From positions 3,060 through 67,059 of the forward strand of contig QWII01000052.1 in NCBI GenBank assembly GCA_021405325.1: a DNA stretch of 64,000 bases. The letters run 5' to 3'. Position 1 is the first letter of the stretch. Each line of letters begins with the position of its first letter. The translations under genes were made by a program, and so were the position numbers. The notes under the pieces were generated by a model. It searched no databases, was not told the DNA's origin, and saw only the letters and a list, made by a program, of their open reading frames with translations. Source of the DNA: Caldilinea sp. CFX5. GTDB lineage: Bacteria; Chloroflexota; Anaerolineae; Caldilineales; Caldilineaceae. Below are positions 36,559-50,853 of this stretch, piece after piece.

Positions 36559-37122
36559 TTACGCCAACCGGTGAATGCGTTCTTGAACAATCGCCTTGAA
36601 CGCATCTGCCTGCACAGGTTCCAGATATTGAAACCCCAGCACCAACTGATTTTCTGTCACTTCCCGGTAATAATCCACCGGCCACCAGACAAAATTGATC
36701 TGCAATTGAAAAGGATGGATGGTGGTGCGCCCTTGGGCGTTACCCCAATCTTTGATGAGTTGATTGAGGTTGAGGTAGCGCAGTTGCGTACTCAATTTTT
36801 GATTGACCGAGCGCACCAACGGTAGGCCATCCACATGCCCCCACCTGCGATGAAAGGTGGGATAAACCTGTTGGCACACCTGTTGCAGCCCAGGTGTATC
36901 CGCCAAATTCGGGAAATTTGGCGGCTGAAAGAGGCTAATTTTTTCTTCCACGCCAGTAATGGGCAAGAAACGCTCCCACCAGGTACGCCATGCGTGTTCA
37001 ACCGCTGATCGGGGCGGCTCTTCACCCAGGGTAAAGCCGGTTTGTTGCGCAATATAGCCCCACAGCAGTAGCTCGTTTGGGAAATTACAACCAATGCGCC
37101 AGGAAATCCCGTTAGTCTGCAT
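36559..37122 (-). CDS. Hypothetical soluble protein
   Basis: 187 residues, rich in Trp, Gln and Leu, no membrane segment. Blocks such as FVWWPVDYYREVTENQLVLG and WRTWWERFLP are distinctive but I recognise no family. ATG 37122 has GGAGG 5 nt upstream. The frame is convergent with the DUF4058 remnant and follows the MFS gene at ~217 nt in the same direction. Confidence 0.65.
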   Translation of the reverse strand: MQTNGISWRIGCNFPNELLLWGYIAQQTGFTLGEEPPRSAVEHAWRTWWERFLPITGVEEKISLFQPPNFPNLADTPGLQQVCQQVYPTFHRRWGHVDGLPLVRSVNQKLSTQLRYLNLNQLIKDWGNAQGRTTIHPFQLQINFVWWPVDYYREVTENQLVLGFQYLEPVQADAFKAIVQERIHRLA

Positions 37123-37339
37123 GTAAGCCTCCACGACATAGCCGAATTACTCACCAGTGAGGAGTTGAGTATAATATAGCTCCTACTGGGAAGTACAAAT
37201 TGTGATCTACCGGCGGGTGTATTTCAAGTTGGGGCGCCGTTCGGCCGTTGCCGCAAAGTTGAAATACGTCCTCTACTGTTTTTTGCATGCGGGTGGTTTA
37301 CTTTTGCCTACATTTGGGAGGATTACTGGGGATAGCAGT

Positions 37340-38641
37340 CTATCCATCTGCTCGGTACTCCGGCACGACGGGCGCCAATGGTCGCTGACGATGGCCCCAA
37401 ATCCATAGGCCCCACAGCAACGCCGGCACGAGTGTCAACACCGGCAAGATCCAGACAATGCGCTGATAGCCAATCACCGGTTGTTCCAGCGCCCAGCCGG
37501 CCGCGCCCGCTGCCACGGCGCTCGACAAGGAGAAGAGCGCAAACTCGGTCGAGAAGACCCGCCCGCGCACATGGTCGGCTACATTCTGCAACGCCAGTTG
37601 GGTGGCAAAGACCCAGACTGAGCCGCCGCCAAAACCGCGGAAGAAAAGCCCCACCAAAAAGAGCGCAAAGGAGTAGCCGCTGTTGACCATCAAAGCCGCC
37701 AACACCATGCCACTGGCAGCGGTGAGGTAGGCGACGACAATGGCATGGCGTAGTGCGCGCTCGCGGTCACCCGTGAAGGTGCGCAGCAAAATCGGCCCCA
37801 CCCCCGTCCCCAGCCCGACGGTGGCGTAGATAAAGCCCAACCCGAGGCCACCCCCTGCGCCATAAACAAAGACCTGCTGCGAAATTGCCACGGCGGTGAC
37901 ATCATACGCCGCCGCAAAACAGAAAGTGACCGCCGCTTTGTGCAGCACAATCGCCAAAATATCCCGATGATTCCGCAGGTATTGGATACCCTCGACATAT
38001 TCACGCAAGACTGCGCTCACACTCTTTTCGCCGGCGGTTTGCGGCGCCGAGGGGGTGTAACGCAATTGGGCGATCAGCCAGGCGGAGAGGAAAAAGGATA
38101 GCGCGTCGATGGTAAAGGCCGCATAGACCCCCAACCCGCCGGCCACAAAACCGCCCAACGCCGTCCCCAGCGCCAACATGGTTGACCAGGTGGAAGAACT
38201 AAGCGCATTGGCCGTTCCCAGTTCTTCCCGGCCCACCACATCGGGAAAGATGGCATTGCGCGCCGGGAAAAAGAGACCGCTGATCCCCAGTTGAATGGCC
38301 GTCAGGAGATACAAGAGAGGAATATGATCCGCCGTGCGCACAAAGAGAAAGCCGAGAACCACCAGGCCGCGCACCAGATCCGTCACAATCAGAATCGTCT
38401 TGCGGTTATAACGATCCACAATCACGCCGCCAAAGGCGCTGACCAGAAAGGGGGCCAACATGCGCACCACAAACAGCCCCCCCAGCGCCACACCGGAACC
38501 GCTCAACGCACCGATCAGCGTCGCCGAGGCAATGAAATTGAACCAATCACCCAGTAGGCTGACAATCTCGCCAAACCAGAGATAGCGAAAATTGCGGTTC
38601 TGCCGCACCAGGGTGGCATAGCCTCCCAACGAAGTAGCCAT
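37340..38641 (-). CDS. MFS transporter (EntS-like, MFS_3)
   Basis: 433 residues with 12 predicted helices. Family marks: NFRYLWFGEIVSLLGDWFN at the N-terminus, the loop DRYNRKTILI between helices 2 and 3, and FFPARNAIFPDVVGREELGT after helix 4-5, as in the enterobactin exporter and macrolide-efflux type proteins. Drug or siderophore export by proton antiport is the family role; substrate not predictable. Starts at ATG 38641. Confidence 0.9.
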   Translation of the reverse strand: MATSLGGYATLVRQNRNFRYLWFGEIVSLLGDWFNFIASATLIGALSGSGVALGGLFVVRMLAPFLVSAFGGVIVDRYNRKTILIVTDLVRGLVVLGFLFVRTADHIPLLYLLTAIQLGISGLFFPARNAIFPDVVGREELGTANALSSSTWSTMLALGTALGGFVAGGLGVYAAFTIDALSFFLSAWLIAQLRYTPSAPQTAGEKSVSAVLREYVEGIQYLRNHRDILAIVLHKAAVTFCFAAAYDVTAVAISQQVFVYGAGGGLGLGFIYATVGLGTGVGPILLRTFTGDRERALRHAIVVAYLTAASGMVLAALMVNSGYSFALFLVGLFFRGFGGGSVWVFATQLALQNVADHVRGRVFSTEFALFSLSSAVAAGAAGWALEQPVIGYQRIVWILPVLTLVPALLWGLWIWGHRQRPLAPVVPEYRADG

Positions 38642-38669
38642 AAAAAACTTTCTAGCACAGTTAACCCTC

Positions 38670-38745
38670 GATCAGACAAAGGTTACGCAGATTGCGCAGA
38701 TTCAATAAAAGAATGTAATCTGCGTAATCTGCGTAATCTTTGATC
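38670..38745. repeat. GATTACGCAGATT palindrome, copy 2
   Basis: Left 38670-38702 pairs with 38717-38745 through the repeated word ATTACGCAG. Same family as 16272-16340. It separates the ABC operon end from the MFS gene. Confidence 0.8.
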
Positions 38746-38759
38746 AATCTGAAGTGATT

Positions 38760-39512
38760 TTACAAGATTTGATTCAGGAAAAGCTTGGTGCGTTCGTGTT
38801 GGGGATTGGTGAAGAAGGTTTCGGGCGTCGCCATTTCGACAATCTCGCCGGCATCCATAAAGACCACCCGATCCGCCACCTCACGGGCAAAGCCCATTTC
38901 GTGGGTGACGCACATCATCGTCATGCCGGAGCGGGCCAGCTCTTTCATCACATCCAGCACTTCTTTGATCATCTCCGGATCGAGCGCCGAGGTTGGCTCA
39001 TCAAAGAGCATGATCTTGGGTTGCATCGCCAGGGCGCGGGCAATGGCGACGCGCTGCTGCTGGCCGCCGGAGAGTTGACCAGGATATTTGTTAGCCTGTT
39101 CGGGAATACCGACCCGGTTGAGCAGTTGCAGCGCCGTCGCTTCCGCCTCTTTTTTGCTCTTCTTGCGCACCTGCATGGGGGCCAAGGTAATATTTTGCAG
39201 CACCGTCAGGTGCGGAAAGAGGTTGAACTGCTGGAAGACCATCCCCGTCTCCATACGGATCGCCTCAATGTTGCGCACATCGTGGGTCAACTGAATGCCA
39301 TCGACAATGATTTCGCCCCGTTGATGCTCTTCCAACCGGTTGATCGTGCGGATAAAGGTTGATTTCCCTGACCCCGACGGCCCACAGATCACGATCACCT
39401 CGCCAGTACCCACTTCCAAATTGATCCCGCGCAAGGCATGATAATTGCCATACCACTTGTGGACATCCCGACAGACTATCATCGGCTTGCGCCCATTGCC
39501 GTTCTCGCTCAT
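38760..39512 (-). CDS. aapP: Polar amino-acid ABC transporter ATP-binding protein
   Basis: 250 residues. Walker A GPSGSGKS (about 42-49), Q-loop [13 protein letters not shown], signature [15 protein letters not shown], Walker [13 protein letters not shown] and switch His in VTHEMGFA. This is the PAAT (GlnQ/AapP) type. ATG 39512 chosen, with GGGAG 10 nt upstream; the longer frame begins in a repeat. Last gene of the aap-type operon, 226 nt after the second permease, with a palindromic element between. Confidence 0.93.
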   Translation of the reverse strand: MSENGNGRKPMIVCRDVHKWYGNYHALRGINLEVGTGEVIVICGPSGSGKSTFIRTINRLEEHQRGEIIVDGIQLTHDVRNIEAIRMETGMVFQQFNLFPHLTVLQNITLAPMQVRKKSKKEAEATALQLLNRVGIPEQANKYPGQLSGGQQQRVAIARALAMQPKIMLFDEPTSALDPEMIKEVLDVMKELARSGMTMMCVTHEMGFAREVADRVVFMDAGEIVEMATPETFFTNPQHERTKLFLNQIL

Positions 39513-39561
39513 CTTTTCAAACTCCCATGCAAATGAAATTTCCTGTTGCCTGCGCATAAAG

Positions 39562-39735
39562 TAGTCATTTCGTCGCGTGGTCGTTTCGTCGCATGGTCGT
39601 TTCGTCGTGCAGCCAGCATAATCATTTTTTGTCTGGTTGTAATTTTGTTTTCAGTCATTAAACGTAGTGCTTGTTTGTCTATTGACTTGATATGATACTG
39701 ACCACACGACGAAGCGACGAAGCGACCACACGACG
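39562..39735. repeat. GTCGTTTCGTCG palindromic element inside the ABC operon
   Basis: 39562-39609 consists of repeats of TCGTTTCGTCG and pairs imperfectly with 39700-39735 (CACACGACGAAGCGACGAAG and onward). The ~90 nt between are AT-rich. It separates the second permease gene from the ATPase gene of the operon. Confidence 0.7.
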
Positions 39736-39738
39736 CCA

Positions 39739-40953
39739 TTACCGTTCCCCAACACCTAGCGACCGCTCCAAGCGACGGCTGCCATAAGCCATCGCATAAC
39801 AGAAGAGCCAATAAATCACGGCGATAAAGAGATAGATCTGCTGGTGGTTGCCCAGCCAGGCCGGGTTGCTCAGGACAGTGCGTGCAATGCCCAATAGATC
39901 AAGCAAGCCGACAATTGCCACCAGGGAAGTGTCTTTGAACAGCGCAATAAATTGACCGACCAACACCGGCACAACTGCCCGTAGCGCCTGAGGCAACACA
40001 ATGAAAAAAGTTGTCTGAAAGGCATTTAACCCCAGCGCCTGAGCGGCTTCGTATTGGCCTTTGGGAATAGCCTGGAGACCGCCACGCACATTTTCGGCCG
40101 TATAAGCGGCGGAAAAGAGCGTAATCGCCACCAGCACCCGGATGACGCGATCAATTGGTGGCGTACCGGGCGGCAGAAAGTATTGTAACATGGCCTGCCC
40201 CATAAAGAGCAAGGTGATCAACGGCACGCCGCGAATAAACTCAATATAGATGATACTTAACAGGCGGAAGGCTGGAAAATTTGACTGGCGACCCAGCGCC
40301 AGGATCACCCCCAAGGGAAAAGAGAGCAAAATTCCAAAGACAGCAAGGAAGAGCGTCAGCAACAGCCCGCCCCATAAACTACTTGGCACGATGGGCAAGA
40401 TCAGCGGTGGATCTTGCCGACCATACAGGAGCAATGGTACGGCAAGCAACCCAACCAGCCATAGATACCACACGACGCTGCGCCAAGCGTGGGGCCAGAA
40501 GCGCCCAACGAGGTAGGCCGCCAGGATGATGCCTTCGCCCACCAGCAGATTCAATTGGTTATAGAGCGCCAGAAAGGGAATCAACGCCAGCAATGCCGGT
40601 AGCACCAGTACCAAGACCGTCACCCATTGCAACCGCCGAAACCAGTTGCCCCAGCTAAAGCCCGCCAACCCAAAGAGGAGATAGAGACAGATCCACAGCC
40701 GCCCCACCGCTTCTTCCGGGTAAGAACCGCGCAGGATCAGGGCAAAGTTTGCGGGGATCACGGCCCAATTGGCGGTAAAGACCCAGGTCAACAACGGGCG
40801 CAGGACAAGGTAGAGAATGCCCAGCGCCAGCAAGGTCAAGATCATATCGAAGAGGCTGCCAAATAGATTTTTGCGCAGCCAGCCCAACACTCCGTTACGT
40901 TCTGATGGCGGAGGCAGAACACGGGTTGTTGACGCACGAGCAGCGGTGGTCAT
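39739..40953 (-). CDS. aapM: Polar amino-acid ABC transporter permease, AapM type
   Basis: 404 residues with a long N-terminal membrane part before the standard HisM-like domain. The EAA loop is visible as EAAQALGLNAFQTTFFIVLP, near residue 315-335. The YTAENVRGGLQAIPKG stretch just before it is typical of the AapM/BztC branch. ATG 40953 with GGGAGC upstream. It pairs with the AapQ-type permease. Confidence 0.9.
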   Translation of the reverse strand: MTTAARASTTRVLPPPSERNGVLGWLRKNLFGSLFDMILTLLALGILYLVLRPLLTWVFTANWAVIPANFALILRGSYPEEAVGRLWICLYLLFGLAGFSWGNWFRRLQWVTVLVLVLPALLALIPFLALYNQLNLLVGEGIILAAYLVGRFWPHAWRSVVWYLWLVGLLAVPLLLYGRQDPPLILPIVPSSLWGGLLLTLFLAVFGILLSFPLGVILALGRQSNFPAFRLLSIIYIEFIRGVPLITLLFMGQAMLQYFLPPGTPPIDRVIRVLVAITLFSAAYTAENVRGGLQAIPKGQYEAAQALGLNAFQTTFFIVLPQALRAVVPVLVGQFIALFKDTSLVAIVGLLDLLGIARTVLSNPAWLGNHQQIYLFIAVIYWLFCYAMAYGSRRLERSLGVGER

Positions 40954-41013
40954 GAGAAAGCTCCCAAAGTGCGAAATAATCAATTATCAACAATCAATAC
41001 TTAATGGTTAAGT

Positions 41014-42201
41014 CTAGCGCTCCACCAGGCGGATGCGGCGGTTATACCAGTTCATGAGTAATGAAGTGAGCAGGCTCAAGGTTAAGTAGACGCCCATCAC
41101 CAAAATAAAAACTTCAATCTCGCGACCGGTCTGGTTACGGATGGTTGTGCTGGCGGCAAAGAGGTCAGGGTAGCCGACAGCAATCGCCAGCGATGAGTTT
41201 TTGGTCAAATTGAGATATTGGCTGGTCAACGGCGGGATGATCACGCGCAGGGCTTGGGGGAAGATGACCAGGCGCAAGGTTTGGAAGCCGGTCAAGCCCA
41301 GAGCCAATGCCGCCTCGCGTTGCCCCTTGTTGATGGCCTGGATGCCCGATCTGACAATTTCGGCAATAAAGGCGGCTGTATAGATCACCAAACCAGAGAG
41401 AATCGCCATAAACTCCGGGCTGAGGACGCGCCCGCCGCGTGTGTTAAAGCCGACTAATTCGGGCGCCGTAAAGGTGAGCGGCGCCGGCAGCGCAAACCAG
41501 CCAATCACCGCAACCACCAGAAAAATCAGTACAACCCAAAGGCTAATGATCGGTTTACGCGCGGTGCGTTGGCTGATCTGCACTAATACCAGACCGGCCA
41601 GCAGCGCTACAACCAAGCCGACGAGCAAAATATTGAGAAAGGTTGACCAGGAAGCGGTGGGCGTCCCCCACGGCACGGCAACACCCCGCTGGCTCAAAAA
41701 GATCGGGCCGGGCAGGATGACCGCTTCCTGCACTCGTGGCAACTTGAGGAAAACCGCCTGCGACCAGAAGATCAACAGCAATAAAAGCGGAATATTGCGA
41801 AAGAAATCGACATAGGCGCCGGCAATGCGGTTCATAAGGAAATTATGTGATAGCCGCAAGACGCCGATAAAAATGCCCAAGATAGTGGCAAAGATAATCC
41901 CCAAGAGGGCGACCACCAGTGTATTGAGCAACCCGACGACAAAGGCGCGACCATAGGTGCTGGCGCGATCATAGGGAATCAAAAACTCTTTAATATCAAA
42001 GCCGGCGGTCTGTCCCCAAAAGTCAAAGCTGATCGGATTGGCAAAGCGCACTCGTAGCGCCGCCATCAGGTTGCTATACAAGAAATAGAGCAATCCCGCC
42101 ACCAGCGCCACGACAATCACCTGACTCAAAACCGCCAGAACCCGCTCATCGCGCCAGAAGGGTGGCCGGCCTTCGCCGGAAAAACCGAAATCCTGTTGCA
42201 T
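41014..42201 (-). CDS. aapQ: Polar amino-acid ABC transporter permease, AapQ type
   Basis: 395 residues. NTLVVALLGIIFATILG and FFRNIPLLLLLIFW mark the AapQ/BztB branch; the EAA loop is EAALALGLTGFQTLRLVIFP. About eight hydrophobic segments. ATG 42201 chosen: the longer frame would start in the dispersed element. It follows the binding-protein gene after a 163-nt spacer occupied by that element. Confidence 0.9.
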   Translation of the reverse strand: MQQDFGFSGEGRPPFWRDERVLAVLSQVIVVALVAGLLYFLYSNLMAALRVRFANPISFDFWGQTAGFDIKEFLIPYDRASTYGRAFVVGLLNTLVVALLGIIFATILGIFIGVLRLSHNFLMNRIAGAYVDFFRNIPLLLLLIFWSQAVFLKLPRVQEAVILPGPIFLSQRGVAVPWGTPTASWSTFLNILLVGLVVALLAGLVLVQISQRTARKPIISLWVVLIFLVVAVIGWFALPAPLTFTAPELVGFNTRGGRVLSPEFMAILSGLVIYTAAFIAEIVRSGIQAINKGQREAALALGLTGFQTLRLVIFPQALRVIIPPLTSQYLNLTKNSSLAIAVGYPDLFAASTTIRNQTGREIEVFILVMGVYLTLSLLTSLLMNWYNRRIRLVER

Positions 42202-42220
42202 GGAGAAACCCTTTTGAATG

Positions 42221-42360
42221 CGAGACACAAGACAGGAGACAGGAGACAGGAGACTAAGATCGTCGATTTCTGCCTGTCGCTCACCCTGAAAGGAGGAAGG
42301 CGAAAATTCTTTTCATCCTTCCTCCCTCATCCTTGTCTCCTTGTCTCGTGTCTCCTGTCT
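42221..42360. repeat. Dispersed element, copy 2, inside the ABC operon
   Basis: Core 42259-42325 matches copy 1 at 35183-35250. Ends are imperfect inverted arms of the GAGACAGGAGAC/GTCTCCTGTCT type. The internal stem is kept but with different bases: GGAGGAAGG (42292-42300) pairs with CCTTCCTCC (42317-42325). Relative to transcription it is in the opposite orientation to copy 1. Lying between binding protein and permease genes, it could lower downstream expression. Confidence 0.85.
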
Positions 42361-42364
42361 TTCT

Positions 42365-43504
42365 CTACCGGATCGGCGGGGCGTACATCAACCCACCTTC
42401 GGTGTAGAGCGCATTCTGCCCGCGCGGCAGGTTGAAGACGGTGTCGGGGCCGAGGTTGCGGTTATAGATTTCGCCGTAGTTGCCGACGAGTTTGATCACG
42501 TTGTAAGCCCAGTCGTTGCTCAAGCCAAGTTTCAGACCAAATTCGCCTTCGACGCCGAGCAAACGCTTGATATCCGGGCTTTGGGCGTTGGCGCGCATAT
42601 CATCAACATTGGCCGCGGTGACACCCTGTTCTTCGGCCAGCATGGTGGCATAGACAACCCAGGTGATGAGATCGAGCCACTGGTCATCGCCGTGGCGCAC
42701 CATTGGGGCCAACGGCTCTTTGGAGAGGGTCAGGTCGAGAATAACATGCGCCGCCGGGTCGGCCAACACGCTCTGGCGCGAGGCCAAGCCGGACTTGTCG
42801 GTGGTCCAGGCATCACAGCGCCCTTCTTCGTAGGCGGTGGTCACTTCATCAACCGTTTCAAAGACAACCGGTTCATAGGTCACGTTGGCAGCGGCCATCT
42901 GGTCGGCCAGGTTCAACTCAGTGGTGGTGCCGGTTTGGACACAGATCGAGGCGCCTTCCAGGTCTTGCAGAGCCGCAACGCCGCTCTCTTTGCGCACCAT
43001 AATCCCCTGGCCGTCATAGAAGGTGACCGGGCCAAAGTTAGCGCCCAGGTCGGTATCGCGCGACATGGTGCGGGTGGTGTTGCGGAAGAGAACATCGCCT
43101 TCACCGCTGGAGAGAACGGTAAAGCGTTCCTGGGCGGTGGTTGGGCGAATCTCAAAGGCGGCAGCATCGCCAAAGATGGCGGCGGCAACTGCTTTACAGA
43201 AATCAACATCAAAGCCGGAGAAGGCGCCTTGCTCGTCAACGAAGCCGAAGCCGGGCAGGTTGGCGTTGCCGACGCAGATCACTTTGCCCCGTTCTTGGAC
43301 AATTTGCAACGTGGACTGACCGGCCTGTGCTGCCGGGGCCGCCGGCTGTTCGGCGGCGGGCGCCGCCGGTTGTTCAGCCGCCGGGGCTGCCGTTGGCTCC
43401 GTGGCAACTGGCGTGGGCGCGGCGCCAAAACAGGCGGCGATTACCATGCCCAATACCATAGAAAGCACCATACCGGCGTAATAAATCTTAGGTCGTGTTT
43501 GCAT
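42365..43504 (-). CDS. aapJ: Polar amino-acid ABC transporter binding lipoprotein
   Basis: 379 residues. Signal with lipobox VIAAC (Cys ~25), then a linker with tandem EQPAAPAA repeats. The SBP_bac_3 domain starts at ~60; FSGFDVDFCKAVAAAIFG, TTRTMSRDTDLGANF and WVVYATMLAEEQGVT are typical of the AapJ/YhdW branch, which takes up a broad range of L-amino acids. AAGGAG lies 8 nt before the ATG. First gene of the operon. Confidence 0.93.
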   Translation of the reverse strand: MQTRPKIYYAGMVLSMVLGMVIAACFGAAPTPVATEPTAAPAAEQPAAPAAEQPAAPAAQAGQSTLQIVQERGKVICVGNANLPGFGFVDEQGAFSGFDVDFCKAVAAAIFGDAAAFEIRPTTAQERFTVLSSGEGDVLFRNTTRTMSRDTDLGANFGPVTFYDGQGIMVRKESGVAALQDLEGASICVQTGTTTELNLADQMAAANVTYEPVVFETVDEVTTAYEEGRCDAWTTDKSGLASRQSVLADPAAHVILDLTLSKEPLAPMVRHGDDQWLDLITWVVYATMLAEEQGVTAANVDDMRANAQSPDIKRLLGVEGEFGLKLGLSNDWAYNVIKLVGNYGEIYNRNLGPDTVFNLPRGQNALYTEGGLMYAPPIR

Positions 43505-43642
43505 GTAGACAAGTCTCCTTAACTGTTGTGGTCGATACTGTTGTGGTCGATGGATAGGAAAGCGCTCACTCGATTATCGGTGAACGTTGGCTAACGCTCT
43601 TGACAAAAATCAGTCAAACTTCTGATACTTGATGACAACATG

Positions 43643-43685
43643 ATTGACTATTGATTGACTACTGATTGACTATTGATTGACAATG
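43643..43685. repeat. 11-bp tandem repeat upstream of the ABC operon
   Basis: Four consecutive units of ATTGACTATTG (variants ATTGACTACTG, ATTGACAATG) about 140 bp upstream of the aapJ start. The even spacing of one helical turn suits a regulator site. Otherwise the 372-bp gap 43505-43876 contains only the promoter of the divergent gene. Confidence 0.7.
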
Positions 43686-43805
43686 TTCGTGGAACTGCCA
43701 AAACTGACTAACAGCGCTAAGGTTAGTCGGAGTGCAGAGACTATAGCACGAAGCGGGAGGACTGTCAAAATACTGAACGAGGTAACTTGTAAGCGCTCTG
43801 CCAGT

Positions 43806-43834
43806 TTGGTTAATGGGCAACTGTGCGCTATAAT
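43806..43834 (+). promoter_or_regulatory. Promoter of the zinc-ribbon membrane protein gene
   Basis: TTGGTT (43806-43811), 17-bp spacer, perfect TATAAT (43829-43834), 42 bp before the ATG. Confidence 0.7.
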
Positions 43835-43876
43835 CGACCCTAGTGTTGCAGACCCATTTGTTTGGAGACTATCGTT

Positions 43877-44470
43877 ATGTCGAGTGACCTGATTAATAAT
43901 ATCGCCACCGTGGTCGGCGTCATTGTCGCCGTTCTGGGGGCGTTTCTCTTTGCCTTCTGGATTGCTATGGGGATTTGGACCTTTAATGATATTCGGGCGC
44001 GCAGCCGCGATTGGCTGGCGATCTTGCTGGCCTGTGTCTTAGTGCTGATCTTTCCCATTGTCGGGCTGGTGCTATACCTGATGATCCGCCCCAAACAGAC
44101 ATTGGCGGAAGTCTATGATCGGGCGTTGGAAGAAGAAGCGCTCTTGCGTGAGATTGAAGAAACACTGGCCTGTGGCACCTGTGGTGTACCCGTGAAGGAG
44201 AATTGGGTCTACTGCCCCACCTGTCACCACCAACTGCAACATGCTTGTGTCAACTGCAAACAACTGGTGCGCAACGAGTGGGAGATCTGTGTCTACTGCG
44301 GCACGGATCAACAGCAGTCGGCGCAGGCGTACCGCCCGATTGGACAGCAAAGCGCTACGGCCACTCCACGGCCCGCCAATCTCTTCAACCGTCGCCCAAG
44401 CCCTATCACCACCGCCAGCGAAGTCGAGGTCGAGGACAGCTTCTATCGCCCCGCTAGCGTATCGGAATAG
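43877..44470 (+). CDS. Membrane protein with double zinc ribbon
   Basis: 197 residues. Two membrane helices (about 10-32 and 43-62) in the manner of PLDc_N/short anchor domains, then CGTC...CPTC and CVNC...CVYC, four CxxC knuckles forming two zinc ribbons at about 98-140, and a disordered tail. GGAG precedes ATG 43877. Function unknown; such proteins are common scaffolds in this phylum. Confidence 0.8.
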   Translation: MSSDLINNIATVVGVIVAVLGAFLFAFWIAMGIWTFNDIRARSRDWLAILLACVLVLIFPIVGLVLYLMIRPKQTLAEVYDRALEEEALLREIEETLACGTCGVPVKENWVYCPTCHHQLQHACVNCKQLVRNEWEICVYCGTDQQQSAQAYRPIGQQSATATPRPANLFNRRPSPITTASEVEVEDSFYRPASVSE

Positions 44471-44481
44471 CACACACACGA

Positions 44482-44568
44482 CAACGGATGCTAGATAGGA
44501 ACGGATTTTTCGTCGGTTCGAGTTTACTTCGACTCGCCAACAAATCCGTTCCTATCTAGCATCCGTTG
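44482..44568. terminator. Bidirectional hairpin between convergent genes
   Basis: Perfect 27-nt arms (44482-44508 and 44542-44568), 33-nt loop, T-rich on both outer sides. It sits between the zinc-ribbon gene and dnaE, which converge here. Confidence 0.8.
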
Positions 44569-44583
44569 TTGTTGTTGTGTTGC

Positions 44584-49710
<5,127 letters not shown>

Positions 49711-49858
49711 GACTTTTTCCTGTGCTGAAGAGTGCTGAACGCTGTTTTTACCGGTGAAATGACAATCACCTAACAACCAAGTCGGGTATTGGGTGATTAG
49801 GTGATTTCATGATTTGTTATGGCATTTCGTAAAACCAATGTTCTACGCTTGGTCTTTT

Positions 49859-49888
49859 ATTATACCAAAAAAGTGTATGCCCTACTAA
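49859..49888 (-). promoter_or_regulatory. Candidate dnaE promoter
   Basis: On the minus strand TTAGTA, 18-bp spacer, perfect TATAAT (49859-49864), ~150 bp upstream of dnaE. The -35 is weak. The 321-bp gap 49711-50031 also holds repeat A and the toxin-antitoxin promoter. Confidence 0.45.
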
Positions 49889-49891
49889 CGC

Positions 49892-49922
49892 TTGCGGCTG
49901 TAGTTTGGGTTACGCGGAGGTT
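49892..49922. repeat. 31-bp direct repeat A flanking the toxin-antitoxin pair
   Basis: TTGCGGCTGTAGTTTGGGTT and 11 further bases, 30 of 31 identical with repeat B at 50854-50884, same orientation, 962 bp apart. Confidence 0.9.
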
Positions 49923-49964
49923 GGAGAAACGCACGGATTGTTGCAAGGTCAGCAACTAACCAGT

Positions 49965-49992
49965 TTGATTTTGTGTGTATTATATGTATAAT
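49965..49992 (+). promoter_or_regulatory. Promoter/operator of the Phd-PIN pair
   Basis: TTGATT (49965-49970), 16-bp spacer, TATAAT (49987-49992). The surrounding ATTATATGTATAATATGTAT is partly palindromic and overlaps the promoter, as expected for antitoxin self-repression. Confidence 0.6.
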
Positions 49993-50031
49993 ATGTATTA
50001 TAAGTTCGTTTGTAAATTACAAGGAGCTATT

Positions 50032-50367
50032 ATGAGTACAATTTCGATTGCGGAAGCAAGTCGGCAATTCTCTCAAGTGGTTAATCGTGCTGCCTATGGG
50101 CGTGATGTTGTTGTTCTCACTTCCAGGGGGCAACCCAAAGCCGTATTGCTTGGGTTAGACGCCTTTGATCGATTGGTTGGTATGCATGAGTATATGGATC
50201 AGCCGTTGATGCCACTGGATGAATTTCAGCAGAAATTTAGCGCTGCACTAGCAGAGGCTGGTTATGATACGCGTGAGAAAATTTTGGATCTGATTCGTGA
50301 TGTCAAGGTTGAGCTTGCCGTCGAAGCAGGTCTTCTACCAACATCCTCTACAGAACAGGAAAGTTAA
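50032..50367 (+). CDS. Phd/YefM-type antitoxin
   Basis: 111 residues. N-terminal Phd/YefM fold: MSTISIAEASRQFSQVVNRA, then VVVLTSRGQPKAVLLGLDAF. The C-terminal half is helical and acidic, the usual toxin-binding tail. ATG 50032 has AAGGAG 6 nt upstream. The toxin gene starts 3 nt after the stop. The AT-rich base use of this pair differs from its GC-rich neighbours, which agrees with recent acquisition. Confidence 0.87.
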   Translation: MSTISIAEASRQFSQVVNRAAYGRDVVVLTSRGQPKAVLLGLDAFDRLVGMHEYMDQPLMPLDEFQQKFSAALAEAGYDTREKILDLIRDVKVELAVEAGLLPTSSTEQES

Positions 50368-50370
50368 CCG

Positions 50371-50841
50371 ATGCCTGTGCAGCCATCGCGTATCTTTTTA
50401 GATACAAATGTGTATATCTTCGGTGCTACTGACGCAAAAAGCCCTGAGTTTCGTATACTACAATGGATTGGTTACGAGCAACGTAGACCGAATGCACCGG
50501 AGATTATTGTTTCTGAAGAACTATTCGAGCAAATTCGTCGTGTCGCCAGAAGGCTGAAAAATAAAGAGTGGGGCGGACAAATCTTGGCGCGTATCTGGAA
50601 AAATTTGCAGGTGCAATACGTATTGGTTGACCCAAATGAAATTGAACAGTTAGCTGCAACTAACACCATTCCCAAAGAGGATGTTGGTGTTTATCTGACG
50701 GCGCGTAACGGTGAGGTAACTTGTTTTGTATCGGCGAATCATAAACTCATTCGGGCATTGGTGCAACGTACAGGTGAATTTGAATGTTTGACGCCGGCTG
50801 AATTTATAGCCTCTTATATTGATGTCAAAGGCAAGCAATGA
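50371..50841 (+). CDS. PIN-domain toxin (VapC-like ribonuclease)
   Basis: 156 residues. PIN acidic residues: D11 in FLDTNVYIF, E in VSEELFEQ, D in PKEDVGVYLTA, and a further acidic or Asn residue in SANHKL near the end. Expected to be a Mg-dependent RNase neutralised by the preceding antitoxin. The pairing Phd/YefM with PIN is known but less frequent than VapB. Lower GC than surroundings. Repeat B starts 12 nt after its stop. Confidence 0.85.
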   Translation: MPVQPSRIFLDTNVYIFGATDAKSPEFRILQWIGYEQRRPNAPEIIVSEELFEQIRRVARRLKNKEWGGQILARIWKNLQVQYVLVDPNEIEQLAATNTIPKEDVGVYLTARNGEVTCFVSANHKLIRALVQRTGEFECLTPAEFIASYIDVKGKQ

Positions 50842-50853
50842 GTACAACGCAGT

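Noticed and set aside
37202..37408. 68-codon plus-strand frame upstream of 37340
   Set aside because: Runs antisense into the MFS gene and has no ribosome site or motif.
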